A DNA stretch of 64,000 nucleotides from a virus, in IMG/VR virus record IMGVR_UViG_3300010400_000003, positions 1-64,000 of that record; one strand, written 5' to 3'. Positions 36,969 to 45,572 of this stretch are shown here, piece by piece. The first letter of the stretch is position 1. Each line of letters starts with the position of its first letter. The position numbers and the translations under genes were made by a program. The notes below the pieces were generated by a model. The model searched no databases, was not told where the DNA came from, and was given only the letters and a program-made list of their open reading frames with translations.

Positions 36969-37217
36969 ATGAAATACCTGCTTACCCCAATGCTGGCGGA
37001 ACTGAGCGGTGAGGGAATGGTTCATCAACTCCTGTTCGTGCTGGTGGTTGGAATCTGCGTGCTGGCAATCTGGTGGGTCGGGCGATGGTTCATCACGAAA
37101 CTTGGCGCCCCGCCGGTTGCAATGACTGTCTGGAACGGCCTGTTCATCCTTCTCGGATTGATCGTGGTTGTGAATTTCCTGCTCGGCCTCGTCGGCCATC
37201 CTTTCATCAAGTGGTAA
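36969..37217 (+). CDS. Two-helix membrane protein, 82 aa
   Basis: It has two long hydrophobic helices, about residues 20-43 (LLFVLVVGICVLAIWWVGRW) and 54-75 (TVWNGLFILLGLIVVVNFLL), with a short KLGAPPVAM loop. This is characteristic of a conserved phage membrane family of holin-like size. It lies in the lysis/membrane block. Confidence 0.65.
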   Translation: MKYLLTPMLAELSGEGMVHQLLFVLVVGICVLAIWWVGRWFITKLGAPPVAMTVWNGLFILLGLIVVVNFLLGLVGHPFIKW

Positions 37218-37242
37218 ACACGCAGAAACCAAAACAAAAACT

Positions 37243-37581
37243 ATGGCATCAACTCGCGGCAAGAAAATCCTCCCTCTGTTTATCAGTTGGCATGTGCCCC
37301 CGTCGCTCGATCCGAGCGGCGATGTCATCACTCCCGGCAAGTGGGTCGTGAACCCTCCCGGCGTCATTGACCGGCCCGACATGGTGGACCGATTCCGGGA
37401 AACCCTTCCGCCGTTCCAGCAGGACAAGACGTACGTGATGAACGTGTACGTTCCCGTCATCAACGACCGGCTGGACATTGACCGGCTCGGCAGTCAAATC
37501 GCAGGCCCCGGAGCGGAGCGTTCGGCAAACGCGGCGCTGGCGGATATTGACAAGCTGCCGACGTTCTACGAAGCGGCGTGA
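37243..37581 (+). CDS. Hypothetical protein, 112 aa
   Basis: MASTRGKKILPLFISWHVPP, then PPGVIDRPDMVDRFRETLPP and TYVMNVYVPVINDRLDIDRL: a strand-rich soluble protein with regular composition. Its stop overlaps the GTG of the next gene. Leader AACCAAAACAAAAACT without a Shine-Dalgarno sequence. Unknown function. Confidence 0.6.
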   Translation: MASTRGKKILPLFISWHVPPSLDPSGDVITPGKWVVNPPGVIDRPDMVDRFRETLPPFQQDKTYVMNVYVPVINDRLDIDRLGSQIAGPGAERSANAALADIDKLPTFYEAA

Positions 37582-37904
37582 AGCGGATTGGCCTTTTGCT
37601 CGCTGCCTGCGCGCTGTTCGCCTTGAGCGCCATCGCCCAAACGAACGGCATCGTTTCTCGCCGCATCGTAAAGAACTATTTGGTGCCAGCCGGGACAGCC
37701 CCTCTGACCGGCAACGAAAGCCGGGCTGGTTCAAAATGGGGACACACGAACATTTGGAGCACTGAGACAGTTGTGCTCGTCGGGCCGGGGCTTCCGCTGT
37801 TCACAAACCGAGTGCCGTTCAAGACCAACGTGACGTGGAAGCACTGGCCGGTGACTCCGCTACACAGTCCGAAAACAAAACCTGAAACCAAAACGAAAAT
37901 ATGA
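37578..37904 (+). CDS. Secreted protein, GTG start, 108 aa
   Basis: MKRIGLLLAACALFALSAIA is a signal peptide, followed by a strand-rich mature part (IVSRRIVKNYLVPAGTAPLT, SKWGHTNIWSTETVVLVGPG). The GTG at 37578 overlaps the preceding stop. It lies next to a lipoprotein gene, so an envelope-associated role is inferred. Confidence 0.6.
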   Translation: MKRIGLLLAACALFALSAIAQTNGIVSRRIVKNYLVPAGTAPLTGNESRAGSKWGHTNIWSTETVVLVGPGLPLFTNRVPFKTNVTWKHWPVTPLHSPKTKPETKTKI

Positions 37905-38410
37905 AACGAATGTTTGCCGCTCTATCGGTCGCGCTTTGCGTAATCGCCTTTACCGGCTGTGCCGGGAGGCTGACCCCGCAAGGCGCCGCCTCAGCCACGG
38001 CGTTGGCCGTGTACGCGTTCGGTGAAAACAACCCGAAGATCACCGAAAACATGCGGCGGTTTCAACCCGTCGCGTGCGACCTGGCGAAAAACCAAGGCGC
38101 GACCATTGAGGACATTGTTGGCGTGATTCAAAACACGGGCGACCTGGACAAAGACACCAAGAAGGTGTTGCTGGTCATTTCCACGATCTACCAGACCGCC
38201 GTGCTGCCGCACGGCACGAACACTGTCAGCACCCACCCGTATTTGGAGGCTGTGATTTGCGAGGGATGGGGAACGGGGTTGAGTTTATTGCCATACCCGC
38301 CCGATCCAACTCCGCCGCCGTCACTCAGCCGAAACGCGCCGCCAGCAAAGGTGGTCCGAGCGAAGTCGCCCAAGAAGCTACCGCCCGCCAAGTGGTTCAT
38401 TGTGAAGTAG
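37901..38410 (+). CDS. Lipoprotein, 169 aa
   Basis: It begins MKRMFAALSVALCVIAFTGC, with a lipobox (FTGC, Cys near residue 20). The mature part is helical (TLAKNQGATIEDIVGVIQNT, TKKVLLVISTIYQTAVL). A Pro-rich segment and a Lys-rich end follow. With the inner-membrane protein at 36576 it could form an o-spanin/i-spanin pair for outer membrane disruption; this is inference. Confidence 0.6.
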   Translation: MKRMFAALSVALCVIAFTGCAGRLTPQGAASATALAVYAFGENNPKITENMRRFQPVACDLAKNQGATIEDIVGVIQNTGDLDKDTKKVLLVISTIYQTAVLPHGTNTVSTHPYLEAVICEGWGTGLSLLPYPPDPTPPPSLSRNAPPAKVVRAKSPKKLPPAKWFIVK

Positions 38411-38413
38411 CCG

Positions 38414-38770
38414 ATGCGACATTGGCTGCCGCTGTTCAATCGCTGTCCGCCCGCGCAGTGCCGCCTGCTCGCGCGCAAGAAGCGCGGAACGGAATGGATG
38501 TCCGTCCGGGACATCGCTTTTTCCTCCGGGCTTTCTCGGGCCGAGGTTGGAAAGCTGCAATTCAAAACCGACTGGAACCGGGTCGAGGTCGAGACGATGC
38601 ACCGCTTCAGTCTGGCTTGCGGGGTGAACCTGTTGAGTTTGTCCGAGCACCGGGATTTCACGCGGCGCCGCCAACTCGTTTACCTGCGGCGGCTCACGGT
38701 GTCCCAGCGGCGACTTCACGACAAGCTGGTGGACCTGCTTTTGAGCAGCCGGAGGAAATCCTCGGCCTGA
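38414..38770 (+). CDS. HTH-like phage protein, 118 aa
   Basis: WMSVRDIAFSSGLSRAEVGK, then QFKTDWNRVEVETMHRFSLA, form a helix-turn-helix-like segment, preceded by RCPPAQCRLLARKKR. The protein family is common in tailed phages and possibly DNA-binding. Its position before the large terminase (convergent) makes a terminase small subunit possible, but it reads toward the terminase rather than with it. Conservative call: DNA-binding candidate. Confidence 0.5.
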   Translation: MRHWLPLFNRCPPAQCRLLARKKRGTEWMSVRDIAFSSGLSRAEVGKLQFKTDWNRVEVETMHRFSLACGVNLLSLSEHRDFTRRRQLVYLRRLTVSQRRLHDKLVDLLLSSRRKSSA

Positions 38771-38903
38771 ATCTGTGATCCAACGGAGGACGGCTTTGCC
38801 GGGCGATGTTCGGCGACGGCTGCCAATTTTGAACCAAATGTGACTCACCGCCGAGGTAATATCCCTTGCACATTTCACACCATTCTGGCCGCTCGTCGCT
38901 CAT
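38694..38903 (-). CDS. Small protein after the terminase, 69 aa
   Basis: The ATG at 38903 overlaps the terminase stop (ATGA at 38900-38903). MSDERPEWCEMCKGYYLGGE has a CxxC pair. The C-terminal part overlaps the convergent plus-strand gene at 38414 by 77 bases, and its composition becomes Arg/Pro/Ser-rich there. The true end may be nearer. Confidence 0.45.
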   Translation of the reverse strand: MSDERPEWCEMCKGYYLGGESHLVQNWQPSPNIARQSRPPLDHRFRPRISSGCSKAGPPACREVAAGTP

Positions 38904-40516
38904 AGATGGATTACCGTCCCTGTGTTCTGCCGCTTCCCGACGTTCATCCGGTCCTCCTGCGTGATGATTTCCTCCGCGCACTCGGCGATCAACGGGTAGC
39001 TCAAGGCGTCGAAGATGTGCTTGTTCTCGTCGTTGACGACGAAATTGAGCCGGCCAGCGCCTTTCTTGAGGTCGCGCAGCATCCGCTGGACGGCCACGCA
39101 TTGGGCGCTCACATGCAGCCGGCCTTGGGAGAGCAGTTTCTTGACGAGATTGATCCGCGCGCGAACCGAGCCGTTCGGCTTTGGCACTCCAATGACGGTT
39201 AGGCGGCCCTTGGAAGCGGCGAGGATTTCCAGCGCCGTGTAGGTGTTTCCGGCCGCGCTGTACTTCTCCAGCGCCGACGAGTCGGAATACGACGCCTCCA
39301 GATTGAACTCACGCCCGGAGTCGGACTCAATGTCCTCGATCAACCCCATGAAGGCGATCGTGAAATCCTCGATGGACACCCAATCGCCATGCCTGTCAGC
39401 GAAGTTCTCCATCTTGCCCGACTTGCCGACGCTCTCAAGTTCTTCGAGGACGTTGAAGTGCTTGCGGTCGCCGATGTAGAGGCGGTCAATGATGACGCCC
39501 GCGTGGTTGGCGTCGCCAGGGTCGAGGCCCGTCACCAAGTCAATCGAGCCGCGTGATGGCTTGATGACCTCGTAATCGTCCTCGCTGGCGAACTCGATGC
39601 TGCCCAAGACGTGGATCGCCGGTTTGAAGAACGACCGGAAGTGCCGCGACTGGTCGCCGTCGCCCCAAATCCATTTGCCCATCACATCTCGCGCGTACAG
39701 GCCGGGATCGTGCCGGCACTGCTCTTTGAGTTGGCGCAGCAGCCTCGGGTCGAGGCGCAGATTGTCCTCCGGGATCATGGTGATAACCTGCCGCTCGGCC
39801 ATTGACTGCCGCCAGTCCGGCTGCGGCAACGGCTCGTAACCCTCAGCTTCGCAGCCGGCGACGTATTCATCGTAGGACAGCTTTGGCTCGACGAACCACG
39901 TCTTGTAAATCCATGAGTCCGGACCGCGGGGAGACGGATTGGTGTCGGCAATCCACAGGTGATCTTCGTATCTCAGATGCGGCATCCGCAGGCACGCCGA
40001 GGTGGTCGAGAGCACAATCCGGTCGGAGTCCTCCTTGTCGAACGCCATCAACTCGGGAAAGTAAATGCCGCTGAACTCCTGAGACTTCACCTTGTCAACG
40101 ACATCGGGAACGTGGTCGAGCGAGAACAGCCGGCACTCGGATTCTCCGCCGTAACGGTTGCGGATGCTGAAATAAGGCGTGCGCGTGTCGCCGATGACTT
40201 TCCACCCGGGTTTGCCGTCGTTGTTGAAGCTCGTGTAATTGAAGCCAATACCGGCGCCGATCCATTCCGGGATGGTGACGCGGTGGAGGCTCTGCCAAGT
40301 GCCGCCCTCCTTCGAGTTCTTGATCGTTGGCGCGAACATGGCGAAGCTGGCGCCGGGAGTGTCGTACATGTGGCGGACGATTCGATGGAGCACCGCCCAG
40401 GTCTTGGCTGAAAATCTCGGGCCTTCAACGAGCAGAAACCGCGCGGTCGAATTGAACACATCCCATTGCAGACCGTGCTTGTTTGCGTTGAGGTCAGGAG
40501 CCCACGGTTGCGACAT
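38900..40516 (-). CDS. terL: Terminase large subunit
   Basis: The start MSQPWAPDLNANKHGLQWDV at 40516. The ATPase motor has a Walker A-like GPRFSAKT at 32-39 and Walker B GIYFPELM with E155. The C-terminal RNase H-like nuclease shows its first acidic site at VTGLDPGDANHAG (D332) and its second at YSDSSALE (D412). The enzyme cuts concatemers and drives DNA into the prohead through the portal. It is the only large gene of the plus arm on the minus strand and is divergent from the portal, with 52 bases between the starts. Confidence 0.85.
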   Translation of the reverse strand: MSQPWAPDLNANKHGLQWDVFNSTARFLLVEGPRFSAKTWAVLHRIVRHMYDTPGASFAMFAPTIKNSKEGGTWQSLHRVTIPEWIGAGIGFNYTSFNNDGKPGWKVIGDTRTPYFSIRNRYGGESECRLFSLDHVPDVVDKVKSQEFSGIYFPELMAFDKEDSDRIVLSTTSACLRMPHLRYEDHLWIADTNPSPRGPDSWIYKTWFVEPKLSYDEYVAGCEAEGYEPLPQPDWRQSMAERQVITMIPEDNLRLDPRLLRQLKEQCRHDPGLYARDVMGKWIWGDGDQSRHFRSFFKPAIHVLGSIEFASEDDYEVIKPSRGSIDLVTGLDPGDANHAGVIIDRLYIGDRKHFNVLEELESVGKSGKMENFADRHGDWVSIEDFTIAFMGLIEDIESDSGREFNLEASYSDSSALEKYSAAGNTYTALEILAASKGRLTVIGVPKPNGSVRARINLVKKLLSQGRLHVSAQCVAVQRMLRDLKKGAGRLNFVVNDENKHIFDALSYPLIAECAEEIITQEDRMNVGKRQNTGTVIHL

Positions 40517-40532
40517 GCGCCCAAAATAGCCC

Positions 40533-40561
40533 TTGCGCGGGGCGGGCGGCAAGTCTTAGAG
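40533..40561 (+). promoter_or_regulatory. Candidate portal promoter
   Basis: TTGCGC (40533-40538), 17-bp spacer, TTAGAG (40556-40561). The portal GTG at 40569 lies 7 bases further on, giving a leaderless or nearly leaderless mRNA. It is in the terminase-portal divergent gap. Confidence 0.33.
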
Positions 40562-40568
40562 TCGCGGC

Positions 40569-42971
40569 GTGGTTGACCTCGATCTCGTCAAATGCGACAG
40601 CGACTTTCTGAAAGGAAGGTTCGATGCGGATGAAGCCAAGCGCACCGGCACGGCGGACGAGAAGAAAAAGGTTACGGACCTGCTCAACCGCATCCGCTCG
40701 CGCGTTCAGGAGGGAATGTCCCGCAATCTTGCCGACTGGCAATGGGTGTACGCGGTGGACAAGGCGCTGGACACGCCGTTCCGTCAGTTTTACCCGCGGC
40801 TTTTCGGCGCGCTCGAAGGCGGGGACCTCAAGGGCTGCTGCGACATCATGCGCGGGCTGAACCTCGACAACTGCATCAGCGTCACGAAGGACAAGGACGG
40901 CAAGGAGTCGTATTCGGTGAACGAGGAAAACTTCGTCATCTTGGTCGGCCTGTGCTCGTCATACCTCAAAGCCCGCTGGGCGAAGATCACCAACGACCGC
41001 CGGGCAAACCCGTTCCACAAATACGAGCCGGCGAAACTCACGACGGTCAACCGGACGAAATGCGAAGTCATCACCGACCGGGTGCAGGTGATGAGCGACC
41101 AGTACGGCTACTTCGAGGTTTTCAAGCAGGCCGTTCACAAGATGCTGGCCTACTCGTTTGCCATCGCGTTCATCAAAGAGGAGTGGCATACGGAGGAGCA
41201 GCAACGGACGGCGACGGTGAAGGACGCGCTGGAATCCGGCAATGGAGAGAGCGGCGAGCCGAAGGTCAAGGTGGGCGATCCGGTGGACGAGATCGTGAAG
41301 GAGGGCCTGCGTTACGACCTGCCCAAACCAAACCGCGTTTACCGCGACTTGGCGCACCCGCTCTACACGATCAACACCGACACCGGTTGCCAGTTCGGAG
41401 GCTATTGGCAAATCGTGCGGTATCGCGAGTTGAAGAACGCTGGGTTCTGGAACGACGACAAGATTTCGCTCGGCAACGGGACCAACCCGCTGGTGGATTA
41501 TGGCAGCCAGTACTTCCAAGTTTACGACAACGCGATCAAGGTCGCCCCGTGCTGGCGACAGCCGACGGTGGACGACACGGCGGTTGCTCCAGGCGCGAAC
41601 ACGAGCACCAACCTCGAAGCGAACTTGGCCAACCAGTGGTACGGCACGGACCATCTGGACCAGGGCGCGCTCGTCACGAATCATTTCGAGAAACTGGTGC
41701 CGAAAGACAACGGGCTGGGAGACTATCCGCATCCGGTGTGGTTCAGGTTCGTCATGGCGGGCGACGGCTGCACCGTCCTGTGGGCGTGCGCGCTGCCACA
41801 TATCCCGATGTGGTACATGGGCTACGACGCCGACGAGTCGCGCGCCAAGAATCCTTCACTGGTGATGGAGATTCTGCCGTACCAGTACCAGTTCGAGACG
41901 GCGCTTTCGCAGATCATCCTGAGCAACCGGCAAAACCTGTCTAACCTGACGCTGCTCAATACCGACGTGCTGGACGACAAGCAGGATTGGGTTAAGGAGA
42001 TCGCCGGCTGGGGGAACACGATTTGGAAGAAGCTCAACATCGTTCCGGCGTCATTCAAGCGGCTGAACCGGCTGCTGCAAAGCAATTCGAGATCGCAGCA
42101 GGAGATGGGGATTTCATTGACACTACCTAAGGCGAGCCTGCAAGAACAGATTGCTGTGGCCAACATGGTTCTCGCCACGTTGGAGCGGGCGCTTGGAATG
42201 TCGAATCAGGAGATTGCCCAAACGGCCAGCCACGAGATTTCCGCGACCGAGACGCGCAACCTGGCGGCGGCCACGAGCAACCGGCTGACCTTCACGGCGA
42301 CCGCAGCCGACATCGGACGCGATGCGTGGAAGAAGCAGAGTTACGCCTACCTGATGGCCTTCGGAGACGACGACTTTTATGGGCACATTCCCGCCGACAA
42401 CCCGATCACCCAAGAGCAACTTGAGAAGATGGGCTTTACCTACGTGGACCATGATGACTTGGCTGGTACGGAGAAATACCGGCGAGTACGCGCCAAAAAA
42501 GAGACATTGGCGCTCCCGCTCCACGAATTCGCGAGCACGCGCGACGGCGAGGACCGCACCAGCGACTCAGCCATCGCGGCGGTGATGGCGACCTTGGCCC
42601 GAGACGTGATGAACAACCCGATGCTGGCCCAAGCGGTCGGAGCGGAACAAGGGTTGCAATGGATCAACGCCATCGGTTACTTCTCGGGGATGCCGAGGGA
42701 CTTCAAGTTGCGCATGGCCGGGAAGCCGCTGGAGCAGCAGCAGGCCGAGATTCAGCAGATGCTCAAACAGGTCGCAGAGCAAACGCTGGCGGCGGCGGAT
42801 GAGCACATCATCAAGGCGATCACACCGCTGGTGGAGCAGGTGAAATCGCTCGGGCAGGAGATGGCTCTGGTCACTCGCTTTTTGGGTATCGCGGCGAACG
42901 GAAACGGGAACGGCGGGCCGCCGCTGGTCACGCCTCCCGGAAATGCTCCGATGATGTCACCGAGGATGTGA
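40569..42971 (+). CDS. Portal protein, 800 aa
   Basis: A large protein with portal layout: an alpha-rich N-terminus, then PRLFGALEGGDLKGCCDIMR, a central wing (RVYRDLAHPLYTINTDTGCQ) and stem/clip segments with WAKITNDRRANPFHKYEPAK. A long helical C-terminal crown follows (KASLQEQIAVANMVLATLER). The C-terminus is Gln/Glu-rich, then Gly/Pro-rich. At 800 residues it is longer than typical T7 portals (about 535). It starts at GTG. It would form the dodecameric gate for DNA, next to the terminase (divergent) and upstream of scaffold and capsid. Confidence 0.8.
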   Translation: MVDLDLVKCDSDFLKGRFDADEAKRTGTADEKKKVTDLLNRIRSRVQEGMSRNLADWQWVYAVDKALDTPFRQFYPRLFGALEGGDLKGCCDIMRGLNLDNCISVTKDKDGKESYSVNEENFVILVGLCSSYLKARWAKITNDRRANPFHKYEPAKLTTVNRTKCEVITDRVQVMSDQYGYFEVFKQAVHKMLAYSFAIAFIKEEWHTEEQQRTATVKDALESGNGESGEPKVKVGDPVDEIVKEGLRYDLPKPNRVYRDLAHPLYTINTDTGCQFGGYWQIVRYRELKNAGFWNDDKISLGNGTNPLVDYGSQYFQVYDNAIKVAPCWRQPTVDDTAVAPGANTSTNLEANLANQWYGTDHLDQGALVTNHFEKLVPKDNGLGDYPHPVWFRFVMAGDGCTVLWACALPHIPMWYMGYDADESRAKNPSLVMEILPYQYQFETALSQIILSNRQNLSNLTLLNTDVLDDKQDWVKEIAGWGNTIWKKLNIVPASFKRLNRLLQSNSRSQQEMGISLTLPKASLQEQIAVANMVLATLERALGMSNQEIAQTASHEISATETRNLAAATSNRLTFTATAADIGRDAWKKQSYAYLMAFGDDDFYGHIPADNPITQEQLEKMGFTYVDHDDLAGTEKYRRVRAKKETLALPLHEFASTRDGEDRTSDSAIAAVMATLARDVMNNPMLAQAVGAEQGLQWINAIGYFSGMPRDFKLRMAGKPLEQQQAEIQQMLKQVAEQTLAAADEHIIKAITPLVEQVKSLGQEMALVTRFLGIAANGNGNGGPPLVTPPGNAPMMSPRM

Positions 42972-43183
42972 ACGCGGGCCACAAACATTCTACGCGATGG
43001 GGCTTTGGCGAAACCCTGTATCACAAGATGACTGGCGGCAAGGGCATGGTGACTGGCATCATTCTCCGCCACAATGCGCCCCCGATTTACGGAATGGTGT
43101 TCTCGGATGACGTGTCCGAGAAGAACTGTTACGAGTTCGAGTTGACCGAGGAACAACCGACCGTAGTGACGAACGACACATGA
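42968..43183 (+). CDS. Hypothetical protein, GTG start, 71 aa
   Basis: MNAGHKHSTRWGFGETLYHK, then GMVTGIILRHNAPPIYGMVF and CYEFELTEEQPTVV, give a small beta-rich protein of the size and content seen in phage small structural proteins. The GTG overlaps the portal stop by 4 bases. Unknown function. Confidence 0.55.
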   Translation: MNAGHKHSTRWGFGETLYHKMTGGKGMVTGIILRHNAPPIYGMVFSDDVSEKNCYEFELTEEQPTVVTNDT

Positions 43184-43452
43184 ACACCGAGAGTTGCGAT
43201 TGCAGGAATGTTGGCCCCGGAAAGATCGAAAAGGTTGGCGACTTCGCTTTTGATGAAGATTTCACGCACATTTACATTTGGATTCCTGGCATCAAGGGGC
43301 CAGACGCGATTCAGATTCAAAAAGGACCGGCTGGCGGCAATCGCGTTTGGGGATGGGATGGGAACGTGGACAAGCCGACGCTCACTCCAAGCATCCACTG
43401 CCTCGGCGAGTGGCATGGGCATTTGGTAGCCGGGAGATTGGTTTCATGCTGA
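43180..43452 (+). CDS. DUF6527-like protein, 90 aa
   Basis: DAIQIQKGPAGGNRVWGWDG, then DKPTLTPSIHCLGEWHGHLV and AGRLVSC, match the DUF6527 family of phage and bacterial proteins with conserved W-x-W-D-G, PSI and H-x-x-L features. No mechanism is established for this family. It is coupled to both neighbours. Confidence 0.65.
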   Translation: MNTESCDCRNVGPGKIEKVGDFAFDEDFTHIYIWIPGIKGPDAIQIQKGPAGGNRVWGWDGNVDKPTLTPSIHCLGEWHGHLVAGRLVSC

Positions 43453-43766
43453 ACATTCAACCCATCGCGCTTCCTGAAGTCGTAGCCAACAGCATCCGCA
43501 AGTGGCTGGGCGCGGACGGCGCGGCCGACTTCATGCAATGGCTGGTGACGCTCGACGCAATCCTGACGGCGGAGGCTGGAAATCTGCTCTTGCAGGCTGC
43601 CGAGGACCCGTCCAAGGTGGACGAAGCGCGGGCGAAGGCGGACGAGGCGGCGGAGATTCGCCGGTTCATCGAGCGCATCAATAAGGCCAGGACGAAAGAC
43701 TTTCAATTTGAACAGTGCGAGATCGCGCCGGTTACGGTAAGCCAAACCCCGAACCTCGACACCTGA
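43446..43766 (+). CDS. Hypothetical helical protein, 106 aa
   Basis: MLNIQPIALPEVVANSIRKW, then FMQWLVTLDAILTAEAGNLL and ADEAAEIRRFIERINKARTK: an alpha-helical protein that could assist assembly. It starts 7 bases inside the DUF6527 frame. Unknown function. Confidence 0.58.
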   Translation: MLNIQPIALPEVVANSIRKWLGADGAADFMQWLVTLDAILTAEAGNLLLQAAEDPSKVDEARAKADEAAEIRRFIERINKARTKDFQFEQCEIAPVTVSQTPNLDT

Positions 43767-43769
43767 ACA

Positions 43770-43898
43770 GTGAATCGCCTGCGAGAATTCAATGGGGTGA
43801 AATTAAAGTTTGACGATTACGCGGCCATCGCGACGTGCATCATCGCCAACATCTATGTGTGGTTCGTCCTCTATCGCAAGTTGCTGTCCCTCAAATGA
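43770..43898 (+). CDS. Small membrane protein, GTG start, 42 aa
   Basis: MNRLREFNGVKLKFDDYAAI, then ATCIIANIYVWFVLYRKL: a hydrophobic helix at about residues 18-36. GTG start at 43770. It fits the tight gap between helical gene and scaffold. Function unknown. Confidence 0.45.
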   Translation: MNRLREFNGVKLKFDDYAAIATCIIANIYVWFVLYRKLLSLK

Positions 43899-44026
43899 GG
43901 CTGAAACTTATTGTCACCACTGCGACGACTGGCATTCATCCAGAGTTCGCTGCTCAACCGTGCAGCACGAAACTGAGGCTGCTATCTTGCAGGCCGTTGC
44001 GAAGTGTGATTCCATTCCTCAAGTGA
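43895..44026 (+). CDS. Tiny ORF, 43 aa (doubtful)
   Basis: The ATG at 43895 overlaps the preceding stop (ATGA). The product MRLKLIVTTATTGIHPEFAA is followed by an Arg/Leu-rich tail. Another frame of the same DNA has a YCHHCDDWH Cys/His cluster but no start codon. Coding is uncertain. Confidence 0.25.
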   Translation: MRLKLIVTTATTGIHPEFAAQPCSTKLRLLSCRPLRSVIPFLK

Positions 44027-44039
44027 ACCAATCAAACCT

Positions 44040-45518
44040 ATGACCCAATCCCCAGAACTCGTCATCAAACGCACCCAAGTTATCGTGGACGCGCCCAAGC
44101 CGCCGCCCGAGCCTGAGAAGGTGAAGCTGCCGGAGACGGAGGCGGAATTGCAGCAACGCCGCAAGGACGTGGAGGCGGCGATGTGGGGGCCGAAGCCAAA
44201 GCCTGCGCCTGCCGCTCCTGAACCGGAAACCACCGCCGATGCCGCGCCGCCCGCGCTGGACGAAGGTGGCGCACCTGCTGCCGCCGCGCCCGCCGCTGCT
44301 GCTCCACCCGCTCCCGCCCCGGTTGACACCGATGCGCTGATCGCCAAGACGGCGGCCAAGATCGGAGAGGAAGTGGGCAAGGCGATGGATCGCCAGCCGG
44401 CGAAACCCGAGCCAGAGCCGGAGGCCGAACCAGAACTCACGCCCGAGGACGCACGCGACGCCGAGATCATCGCCAAGATGGAAGAACTCGATCCGTCAGT
44501 CAAAGGCAAGGCGGAGGCGTTCAAGGCGTTTGCCCTGCGGCGGTATGACTACGAAACGGCGTGGCGCGAGAAACACCCAGGCGCGACGTTCAATCCCGAC
44601 GACGCCGAGCACGAGGAATTTTACAAAGGCCAGCCCGAGATTGACCCGGACGCTTTTCAGGAGGCCAAGGACGAATTGCGCGTGGATCGAAAGGTCGCGC
44701 AGCGGCTCAAGCCGATTGAGGAAAAGACGGCGGCCGACGAGCGCCGGACAAAGACCGACCAATCCATCGCCGCCGCCGCACCCAAGATCGCCTCGAACGT
44801 GTCGGAAAAGATTCTGGACACGGTTGGCCGGGTCAGCGCCGACGTAGCTGCGTTGCTCAAAGACATGAACCCGCTGGCGCTCAAGCCGGAGGAAATCGCG
44901 ACGCTCGAAGAAGCCGACCCGATCGTGGCCGAGGTCTTGGGGCCGCTGGTGACGAACCAGTTGGCGCCGATGCTCATTGAGTTGGAAAAGTCGGTTGCGC
45001 CCGGCGCGGAGTACGCGCTCGACCCGCGCACCAACCCGGTCCATGCCGAGATCGCCCGCTACCTTGGCAAGTTCGAGGAGTCCAAACCTGGCCTGCGCGA
45101 AGGGCGAGAGTTCCTGACGCTGGCCGAGATGAACCGCCGGTCGCTCGCGATTCTGAACGGCAAAGGCTCGGACGAGGCCAAGCGTGGCAGGCTGGACGAC
45201 CTGCAATCGCGCCACTGGACGGCCACGGTGGACGACATCCAAAAGACCATCGTGGACGACATTTCGACCCGCGCGAAGGCCGCGGTGGACCGCATTGACG
45301 GCCTCGGCAGGCGCAAGTACAAGCCTGAACCGAAAACGACCGCCGCAAAACCCGCCGCGCAGCCGACAGCACCAGAACCGCCGCAGCAGCCCGCCGCCAA
45401 CGGAAAACCACGCCCGCCTGCGGTCGCTTCGCAGGCTACTGTGATGGACACCTCGCGCGCCGGCAAACAAGCCGGCAAATCTTTTGGACAAACCGCTGTT
45501 GAGGTTCATTGGGGCTGA
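44040..45518 (+). CDS. Scaffold-like protein upstream of capsid, 492 aa
   Basis: Highly charged, Pro/Ala/Glu-rich and largely helical, with PEPEKVKLPETEAELQQRRK, acidic EPEPEAEPELTPEDARDAEI and TRAKAAVDRIDGLGRRKYKP. Its position just before the major capsid gene and its composition (Ala/Pro linkers, coiled-coil helices) are those of a phage scaffolding protein. The 830-residue frame on the opposite strand here is a shadow. Leader GAACCAATCAAACCT without a Shine-Dalgarno sequence. Confidence 0.68.
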   Translation: MTQSPELVIKRTQVIVDAPKPPPEPEKVKLPETEAELQQRRKDVEAAMWGPKPKPAPAAPEPETTADAAPPALDEGGAPAAAAPAAAAPPAPAPVDTDALIAKTAAKIGEEVGKAMDRQPAKPEPEPEAEPELTPEDARDAEIIAKMEELDPSVKGKAEAFKAFALRRYDYETAWREKHPGATFNPDDAEHEEFYKGQPEIDPDAFQEAKDELRVDRKVAQRLKPIEEKTAADERRTKTDQSIAAAAPKIASNVSEKILDTVGRVSADVAALLKDMNPLALKPEEIATLEEADPIVAEVLGPLVTNQLAPMLIELEKSVAPGAEYALDPRTNPVHAEIARYLGKFEESKPGLREGREFLTLAEMNRRSLAILNGKGSDEAKRGRLDDLQSRHWTATVDDIQKTIVDDISTRAKAAVDRIDGLGRRKYKPEPKTTAAKPAAQPTAPEPPQQPAANGKPRPPAVASQATVMDTSRAGKQAGKSFGQTAVEVHWG

Positions 45519-45572
45519 TAGAGTTTTTCCAGCCGAAACGCCGTTTGGATCCGGCGCGGACGCGGAAAAACT

